Part shown: one piece after another, positions 7,947-11,740 of the stretch | Position numbering within the stretch: the first letter of the stretch is position 1 | How the letters are laid out: each line of letters begins with the position of its first letter | Origin: Candidatus Nanohaloarchaea archaeon | GTDB taxonomy: Archaea; EX4484-52; GLR71 | Assembly (NCBI GenBank): GCA_030636615.1 | Contig: DAOVWP010000010.1 | Location: 1-11,740, forward strand | Length of the DNA stretch: 11,740 bases | Reading direction: 5' to 3' | Translations under genes and position numbers: made by a program | The notes under the pieces: generated by a model | Seen by the model: only the letters and a program-made list of their open reading frames with translations | What the model was told of the DNA's origin: nothing | Database searches by the model: none

Positions 7947-8019
7947 GGGACTGTAGCTCAGTTGGGAGAGCGCCAGACTGAAGATCTGGGTGTCGTGTGT
8001 TCAAGTCACACCAGTCCCA
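7947..8019 (+). tRNA. tRNA-Phe (anticodon GAA)
   Basis: A full cloverleaf of 73 nt: acceptor GGGACTG/CAGTCCC with discriminator A, D-stem GCTC/GAGC, anticodon stem CCAGA/TCTGG around CTGAAGA (anticodon GAA), variable loop GTGTC, and T-stem GTGTG/CACAC with TTCAAGT. No intron and no encoded CCA. Confidence 0.97.
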
Positions 8020-8020
8020 C

Positions 8021-8038
8021 TTTATTTTTATCTGTTTC
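8021..8038 (+). terminator. T-rich terminator after tRNA-Phe
   Basis: A T-rich stretch (TTTATTTTTATCTGTTTC) begins one base after the mature tRNA end plus C. Archaeal RNA polymerase terminates in such oligo-T tracts without needing a hairpin. Confidence 0.5.
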
Positions 8039-8066
8039 TAAATAGTTTCTGAATATAGTCATTATC

Positions 8067-8074
8067 AATATATA
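8067..8074 (+). promoter_or_regulatory. TATA box of the transglutaminase-like gene
   Basis: AATATATA is centred about 29 bp before the ATG at 8100, giving a leaderless or nearly leaderless mRNA. No Shine-Dalgarno sequence is seen before the ATG. Confidence 0.6.
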
Positions 8075-8099
8075 CCAGACAAGCACAATTAAATTCAAC

Positions 8100-9275
8100 A
8101 TGTCGCAAAATGATAAAGTCCCTGCGGAACAGAATAGCAAAAAGATCTCCTCTTCCATAGAGAACAAGATACTGGAATCTAAGCTGATCAGTAAGGAAAA
8201 ATCAAGAAAAGCCAAAATATATCTAGCGATATCATTAATTCTCACAGTAATAATAATCTATTTCATCTTCTTCTACACTCACTGCGGAAGCGGAAAATAT
8301 ATGTATGATGGTGAATGTATACCAATGATATACTGTTTTGATGATACTCTTTCCCCACAATGTTCAGTGAACAAGCCATACAGATGTATTGACGGAGAGC
8401 TTATTAAGTCAGCATCAATATGCGGCTGTCCTGATGGCTATTCAATAGATGAAAATTCCTGCACACAGACACCGACATGTGACGACGGCACCTATTACAA
8501 CTCATGCTCACAGCTTAAACCCCTGTTCTGCGAAGATGGTATACTGATAAACAAATCCTCTGTCTGTGGATGCCCAACTTTTGGGAACTATGAATCATTT
8601 AATGATGTTTGCATACCTATGAACCAAAAATCACCTGTAACTAAAGAGATCTTCTTCCAGAGATACACAAACTACGAGTTCAGCCTTACAATGCACACAG
8701 ACATGTTTGATTTCTATCAGGATAAGGAACATTTTGACAATACATACAAGAGAACTCTCTCAGACAACTGGAGACAGGACTTTTACACAACAATTGTAAA
8801 TGATCAGAACGGCGACTATATTATAGACTCAATTATTCATAAGATCAACACATTCTCAGATGTGGATGATACAAAGATAGAACTTATGACAGCCCTTGTC
8901 CAGCATATAAACAATACCAACACTACAGACTCAGAAATACAATACCCTTATGAGACACTCTATCTCCAGAACGGAACAGATACAGACAAGGCAATTCTTC
9001 TTGCAAAACTGATTAAAAGGTTAGGTTACGGCACAGCTATTTTTGATTTTAAAGATGAAGATCATACTGCTGTGGGAATAAAGTGTCCGCCGCAGTATAC
9101 ATCACTTAATACCAGTTACTGTTATATTGAGACCACAATACCTAATATGATAGGAAATGTGCCAAGAATTTACGAAATAGGGATTGAGCTCAAATCAACC
9201 CCTGTGGTAATAACAATATCTGAAGGATCTGTTTTTGAGAAAGTGGAGACTTATCCATCCTTTATGCTTAATTGA
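8100..9275 (+). CDS. Membrane-anchored Cys-rich protein with degenerate transglutaminase-like domain
   Basis: Residues 1-39 are charged and probably cytoplasmic; 40-60 form one transmembrane helix, so the remaining ~330 residues likely lie outside the cell. Two similar Cys-rich repeats follow (79-121 and 127-171), each with the spacing C-x8-C-x7-C-x11-C-x-C-x10/12-C and each containing a CGCP core; they are probably disulfide-bonded. The C-terminal part (about 260-391) matches the archaeal transglutaminase-like domain: GTDTDKAILLAKLIKRLGY (292-310), DHTAVGIKC (321-329) and YIETTIPNMIGNVP (342-354). In active relatives the first motif reads GDCxDK; here Asp294 occupies the Cys position, while His322 and an acidic residue in IETT remain. 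The protein is therefore probably not a cysteine-dependent transglutaminase or protease and may bind or scaffold instead. Asn-x-Ser/Thr sites (NNTNTT, NGT, NTS) could be glycosylated. Substrate and partners are unknown. Confidence 0.8.
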   Translation: MSQNDKVPAEQNSKKISSSIENKILESKLISKEKSRKAKIYLAISLILTVIIIYFIFFYTHCGSGKYMYDGECIPMIYCFDDTLSPQCSVNKPYRCIDGELIKSASICGCPDGYSIDENSCTQTPTCDDGTYYNSCSQLKPLFCEDGILINKSSVCGCPTFGNYESFNDVCIPMNQKSPVTKEIFFQRYTNYEFSLTMHTDMFDFYQDKEHFDNTYKRTLSDNWRQDFYTTIVNDQNGDYIIDSIIHKINTFSDVDDTKIELMTALVQHINNTNTTDSEIQYPYETLYLQNGTDTDKAILLAKLIKRLGYGTAIFDFKDEDHTAVGIKCPPQYTSLNTSYCYIETTIPNMIGNVPRIYEIGIELKSTPVVITISEGSVFEKVETYPSFMLN

Positions 9276-9302
9276 GCGCTTGACACCGTTTTTCTCCAAC
9301 TT

Positions 9303-9310
9303 CTATATAT
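9303..9310 (+). promoter_or_regulatory. TATA-like box in the intergenic region (first)
   Basis: CTATATAT-type box. A start about 27 bp downstream would fall near ATG 9329, which opens only a 19-codon frame (ends 9388) that I do not consider a gene. The region after the box carries the 7-bp inverted repeat TTGTGAA/TTCACAA (9314-9320, 9341-9347). Confidence 0.35.
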
Positions 9311-9313
9311 AAC

Positions 9314-9347
9314 TTGTGAATCAGAAACATGAATCATCTTTTCACAA
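9314..9347. repeat. 7-bp inverted repeat between two TATA-like boxes
   Basis: TTGTGAA (9314-9320) and TTCACAA (9341-9347) are perfect complements separated by 20 bp. The right arm ends 3 bp before the second TATA-like box at 9351, where a repressor would block TBP/TFB. A hairpin in a transcript from the first box is an alternative. Confidence 0.4.
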
Positions 9348-9350
9348 CAC

Positions 9351-9358
9351 TTTATATA
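9351..9358 (+). promoter_or_regulatory. TATA box in the intergenic region (second)
   Basis: TTTATATA, a good archaeal TATA match, should start RNA near 9378-9382. The transcript would carry GGGGT just before ATG 9401 and then reach the pyrimidine/T tract at 9529-9567. Confidence 0.45.
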
Positions 9359-9400
9359 TGCCCCACAGAATTAAGTATTAAAGTTTGACAGGGGTCTCAT

Positions 9401-9469
9401 ATGATTAAAAAATTCATAACAAGAAAAGATCAGCTTAATCTTATCAAAGAGGTGGTCTATGGAATTTAG
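9401..9469 (+). CDS. Possible 22-residue small protein or gene remnant
   Basis: ATG 9401 to TAG 9467-9469 encodes MIKKFITRKDQLNLIKEVVYGI, a basic, amphipathic peptide. A TATA box lies 50 bp upstream and GGGGT 6 bp before the ATG resembles a partial Shine-Dalgarno. The sequence reads like the N-terminus of a longer protein cut short by the stop, since no continuation is visible in other frames afterwards. It may be a genuine small protein, the remains of a lost gene, or chance. I do not recognise it. Confidence 0.25.
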   Translation: MIKKFITRKDQLNLIKEVVYGI

Positions 9470-9528
9470 TTGATCCAAACCTTTAGTTTACCTTTATAAA
9501 TTAGACATTTTTTCTCATCAGTACTTTA

Positions 9529-9567
9529 TTTCCCCCCACCCACCTTTTTTTTCTTTTTATTTTTTCC
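9529..9567 (+). terminator. Pyrimidine tract with oligo-T runs, probable terminator
   Basis: A stretch of almost pure pyrimidine: C6, ACCCACC, then T8, CT5, AT6. Oligo-T runs terminate archaeal transcription, so this probably closes whatever starts near 9380. The minus strand carries GGTGGGTGGGGGG (9544-9532), which could form a two-layer G-quadruplex. Confidence 0.5.
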
Positions 9568-9578
9568 AATTCTCTCAG

Positions 9579-9662
9579 GCTTTGTGTAGAAAGTAGCTTT
9601 TGTGTATAAAGTAATGATTCTATGTATAAAGTCAATCATTTTTTGGACTTCTTATACAAAGT
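9579..9662. promoter_or_regulatory. Operator-like array A: four copies of a 16-bp motif
   Basis: Copies related to ACTTTGTGTATAAAGT: 9579-9594 (GCTTTGTGTAGAAAGT), 9597-9612 (CTTTTGTGTATAAAGT), 9617-9632 (ATTCTATGTATAAAGT), and an inverted one at 9647-9662 that reads ACTTTGTATAAGAAGT on the minus strand. The ends ACTTT/AAAGT make each site roughly palindromic, as expected for a dimeric DNA-binding protein. Starts are 18, 20 and 30 bp apart. The last site ends 19 bp before the start of TATAAA at 9681, so binding would influence that promoter. No regulator gene is visible nearby. Confidence 0.7.
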
Positions 9663-9678
9663 CATACAGAATCGAACA

Positions 9679-9687
9679 TATATAAAA
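9679..9687 (+). promoter_or_regulatory. TATA box of module A, facing a non-coding stretch
   Basis: TATATAAAA, with an expected start near 9708. Downstream to 9862 there is no credible gene, only a 10-codon frame at ATG 9762 (MKEKKNLMKK) preceded by AAGGG. A transcript would run into the 3' end of the minus-strand CBS gene as antisense RNA. Confidence 0.55.
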
Positions 9688-9862
9688 TATATTATCCTGT
9701 GATTGTGCCTAACAGAATTTATACTTGTTTCTTCAGGGATTGGATTTTTTGCAAGGGAAAATATGAAAGAAAAAAAGAATCTGATGAAAAAATAGATGTT
9801 ATTATTGTTATCCTCTTTCTGTCAGAACAATTAAACAGAAGTTTATGATTTGGTTTTTGTAT

Positions 9863-11086
9863 TTATAGATCATTCAAAATATTGTGTTTTGTGTTGCGGT
9901 TTTTTGATATCATGCCTTTTACATGTTTCTTCAATTTTTTCAAGGCAATTTTTTCAACTTTTTTCATTAGAACAGCAAAGGTATCAATAGAATCCCATCC
10001 ACTATCTTTTACAAAAACAATATCTTTCTCCATCTGGAATTTGCATTTGAATGAGTATTTTTTTCTGTCTCCATCAACATCATATACCTTTGCGTGGATT
10101 GTAAAATTGGTTATTTTTGAAACAGATGAAATCTTTTTGATGGTTCTGTCCATAATATGATGAATTTCTAATTTTTGGAATTCGTCGATTGAATATATGG
10201 AATCAAGTCCTGATGTCTGCACATATAATTTCTCTCTTTCTTTTAGTGCAGCAAGAACCTGTATTATATCTTTTGGAGCTACAATCCCTACCAAATAATT
10301 GTTATCATCAGTGATGATAATTGTTGTCATATCTAGTTCTATAGTCTCTTTTATTTTATCGGTAAGCATATCATCTGTTTTTGCTGCGACAAATTTTGTT
10401 GACATTACTGACTTTACCGGTATATCATGGTTGCTGATAATCGTTGGAATATATGCATGTGGTGTATTATAGTTTCGTATGTTTGATGACGATGAATCTC
10501 GTCCTGACTGTCCTTTTGAAGAAATCTCCTTAATAAGATCAAGTGATTCGATAATACCTACAAGTTTTTTATTTTTGTCGATAATTGGTATTCTGCTTAC
10601 ATTCTGTTCGCGGAACAATGTAAATGCCTCTCCTAGAGTGTCATATTCAAACAATGTAATCGGATTTGGTGTCATAAATTCTTCCACTTTTCTTTTACTT
10701 AGTAAACTTAATTTAAATATGGTTTTAAGGACATCACGTTCACTTATTACTCCTGTGATTTTTTTCTCGTCACCTACCGGTAATATCTTATAGTTCAGCC
10801 GGTACATAATATCAACTATGTCTATGATGCTTGTGTCTTCTGATATTAACGGTGGCTTGATTATAAAATCCTTGATTTTTGTGTCATCTGGAGGTCTTCG
10901 GTATAATCTTACGAGTTGTTTATATCCAAAAATGCCAGCGTATCTTTTGTTTTCATAGATTAACATATTGTGGATTTTTTCATTGCTCAAAACAGATATT
11001 GCATTATTCAAAGTCTGGCTAATTTCAATATATATTATATTTTTCGACATGATATCCTTTGCTTTGATTTTGGTAATATCTTCCAT
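9863..11086 (-). CDS. Four-CBS-domain protein with HPF/RaiA-like C-terminal domain
   Basis: Four CBS motifs are visible: about 8-62 (AKDIMSKNIIYI ... GIFGYKQLVRL), 70-122 (TGVISERDVLKTI), 134-188 (EEFMTPNPITL ... GIIESLDLI) and 222-278 (VKSVMSTKFVAA ... VGIVAPKDII). A Ser/Gly-rich linker (190-205) separates pairs 1-2-3 from 4. CBS pairs usually bind AMP, ATP or related nucleotides. From about 300 the C-terminus resembles the ribosome hibernation factor fold: ITNFTIHAKVYD, KKYSFKCKFQME, IVFVKDSGWDSIDTFAVLMKKVEKIALKKLKKH, like the beta strands plus D-xxx-AID-x-KLxxQL helix of HPF/RaiA, with a Lys-rich end suited to rRNA. The protein may thus sense energy charge and block the small ribosomal subunit (inference). 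It is divergent from endA, with operator-like sites between them. Start at 11086 fits the TATA box at 11111-11118. Confidence 0.82.
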   Translation of the reverse strand: MEDITKIKAKDIMSKNIIYIEISQTLNNAISVLSNEKIHNMLIYENKRYAGIFGYKQLVRLYRRPPDDTKIKDFIIKPPLISEDTSIIDIVDIMYRLNYKILPVGDEKKITGVISERDVLKTIFKLSLLSKRKVEEFMTPNPITLFEYDTLGEAFTLFREQNVSRIPIIDKNKKLVGIIESLDLIKEISSKGQSGRDSSSSNIRNYNTPHAYIPTIISNHDIPVKSVMSTKFVAAKTDDMLTDKIKETIELDMTTIIITDDNNYLVGIVAPKDIIQVLAALKEREKLYVQTSGLDSIYSIDEFQKLEIHHIMDRTIKKISSVSKITNFTIHAKVYDVDGDRKKYSFKCKFQMEKDIVFVKDSGWDSIDTFAVLMKKVEKIALKKLKKHVKGMISKNRNTKHNILNDL

Positions 11087-11110
11087 AAATTATTATTGTG
11101 GTCTGGAGAT

Positions 11111-11118
11111 TAAATATC
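11111..11118 (-). promoter_or_regulatory. TATA box of the CBS/HPF-like gene
   Basis: The minus strand reads GATATTTA with a purine-rich BRE-like flank; its centre is about 28 bp from the ATG at 11086, giving a leaderless mRNA. Operator-like site 11133-11148 sits 14 bp upstream of the box on this strand. Confidence 0.55.
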
Positions 11119-11132
11119 TATTTGTCGTTTCG

Positions 11133-11178
11133 ACTTTGTGTATAAAGTTAGTTATTTTTAAGACTTCTTACACAAAGT
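11133..11178. promoter_or_regulatory. Operator-like module B: two inverted copies of the 16-bp motif
   Basis: ACTTTGTGTATAAAGT at 11133-11148 and, inverted, ACTTTGTGTAAGAAGT on the minus strand of 11163-11178. The starts are 30 bp apart with a spacer containing ATTTTT, exactly as in the last pair of array A. The pair lies between the divergent promoters of the CBS/HPF-like gene and endA and could control both. Confidence 0.75.
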
Positions 11179-11192
11179 CACTTTCTCATAAA

Positions 11193-11202
11193 TATATATA
11201 AA
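11193..11202 (+). promoter_or_regulatory. TATA box of endA
   Basis: TATATATAAA; its TATAAA starts 19 bp after the second operator-like site. The expected start near 11222-11224 leaves a short 5' leader containing the Shine-Dalgarno sequence. Confidence 0.65.
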
Positions 11203-11226
11203 GCTGACCAAACCCTATTATCTAAA

Positions 11227-11233
11227 AGGTGAT
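11227..11233 (+). promoter_or_regulatory. Strong Shine-Dalgarno of endA
   Basis: AGGTGAT, a full match to the core of the archaeal GGAGGTGAT consensus, ends 7 bp before ATG 11241. This settles the start and contrasts with the other genes here, which look leaderless. Confidence 0.75.
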
Positions 11234-11240
11234 AGCAGAG

Positions 11241-11740
11241 ATGTCCAATGACAAAAAAGTTTTGGCCACTGCAGAAATCATTAACAATAGGGTTGTTATA
11301 TGGGATCCTGATGAATGTAATGCAGTTTTTTCGCAAAAGTACTTCGGAAAATTTATCGAAGATGAGAAAGTAAGATACCTCCAGCTTCTGCTGGAAGAAG
11401 CAATGCTGCTTCTGGAAAGAGAACAGATCACAATAAAGAAAGCCGGTAAGACTCTTAGCCTGCCGCAGGCGACAAGACTATTCTCACAGGTAGATCCTGA
11501 ATTTTCCCAGAAATACACTGTTTTCAAGGATCTGAGATCCAGAGGATATATTGTAAAATCAGGTCTCAAGTTCGGCACGCATTTTAGAGTATATAACCGT
11601 GGAATAAACCCTTACAAGGACGGTGAAAAGGATCTGAAAGACCACACGAAATTCAATGTTCATGCAGTATCTGAGAATATGGGTATGTCTTATCAGGAAT
11701 GGTCCAGATATGTCCGCCTGTCGCAAAACATCAGATCAAC
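11241..11740 (+). CDS. endA: tRNA-splicing endonuclease EndA (3' end outside window)
   Basis: The enzyme that cuts bulge-helix-bulge introns from archaeal pre-tRNA (and pre-rRNA). 166 codons are visible. The N-terminal domain (AEIINNRVVIWDPD ... FGKF, LQLLLEEAMLLLEREQITI) leads to the catalytic domain with FSQKYTVFKDLRSRGYIVKSGLKFG, HFRVYNRG, and NVHAVSEN (about residues 145-152). The last two contain the expected Tyr and His of the Tyr-His-Lys triad; the Lys would follow IRST just beyond the window edge. The size cannot be judged, so whether this is a homotetrameric short or a duplicated long form is unknown. Regulation: operator-like sites plus TATA at 11133-11202, and a strong Shine-Dalgarno. 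The two tRNAs in this window have no introns. Confidence 0.93.
   Translation, partial: MSNDKKVLATAEIINNRVVIWDPDECNAVFSQKYFGKFIEDEKVRYLQLLLEEAMLLLEREQITIKKAGKTLSLPQATRLFSQVDPEFSQKYTVFKDLRSRGYIVKSGLKFGTHFRVYNRGINPYKDGEKDLKDHTKFNVHAVSENMGMSYQEWSRYVRLSQNIRS

Noticed and set aside
7863..8045. A 60-codon plus-strand frame across the tRNA genes
   Set aside because: It runs through most of tRNA-Asn and all of tRNA-Phe, whose cloverleaves are perfect; the frame is accidental.
9401..9469. Assigning the 22-residue frame to the VIT1/CCC1 transporter family as a truncated start
   Set aside because: The LIKEVVYGI ending vaguely recalls the start of that family, but the defining residues after it are absent, so the similarity is too short.
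9882..10793. Plus-strand frames opposite the CBS gene (9882-10160, 10479-10793)
   Set aside because: Their translations show no domain and the minus-strand frame has four CBS motifs; these are antisense shadows.
9579..11178. The repeated 16-mers as a CRISPR array
   Set aside because: Copies are short, imperfect, partly inverted, irregularly spaced and split over 1.5 kb; no cas genes are present. Operator sites explain them better.
9579..11202. The duplicated modules as ends of a mobile element carrying the CBS gene
   Set aside because: The modules are in the same orientation, contain a promoter geometry, and no transposase, integrase or target duplication is visible.
11222..11578. A 118-codon minus-strand frame near the right edge
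   Set aside because: It lies opposite endA, which has a clear family match, Shine-Dalgarno and promoter; the minus frame shows no domain.

Overview
The window is archaeal chromosomal DNA. It carries both subunits of DNA topoisomerase VI, a two-KH-domain Dim2/Pno1-type protein, an archaeal NadM-type NMN adenylyltransferase and the start of a tRNA-splicing endonuclease. Most genes have a TATA-like box about 25-30 bp before the start codon, which suggests largely leaderless transcripts. The DNA is A/T-rich, the genes are compact, and several proteins are unusual fusions. This would fit a DPANN/Woesearchaeota-like or euryarchaeal lineage, but no rRNA is present and I cannot place it further.

Left part (1-2758): the C-terminal end of a multi-spanning membrane protein, a class I SAM methyltransferase on the minus strand, and, divergent from it, a B12-binding-type radical SAM protein with a C-terminal membrane anchor. 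Centre (2764-7772): a minus-strand protein fusing NMN adenylyltransferase to a DHH/DHHA1 phosphoesterase shares a nearly symmetrical TATA region with a plus-strand operon of KH protein, top6B and top6A. The KH and top6B genes are 19 bp apart; top6B and top6A overlap by 4 bp (ATGA). Two tRNA genes follow (Asn-GTT and Phe-GAA, no introns, CCA not encoded).

Right part (8020-11740): a membrane-anchored, cysteine-rich protein with a transglutaminase-like domain that seems to lack its cysteine nucleophile; an intergenic region of almost 600 bp; a minus-strand protein with four CBS motifs and an HPF/RaiA-like C-terminal domain, a candidate nucleotide-sensing ribosome hibernation factor; and the truncated endA gene.

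The most interesting signal is regulatory. A 16-bp imperfect palindrome close to ACTTTGTGTATAAAGT occurs six times, in two groups on either side of the CBS-HPF-like gene. In both groups the last two sites are in opposite orientation, start exactly 30 bp apart, and end 19 bp before the start of a TATAAA box. One module lies between the divergent promoters of the CBS-HPF-like gene and endA. The other faces a non-coding stretch whose transcript would run antisense into the 3' end of the CBS-HPF-like gene. This looks like an undescribed regulon that ties translation shutdown to tRNA maturation, possibly with an antisense RNA. No binding protein can be named from the window.
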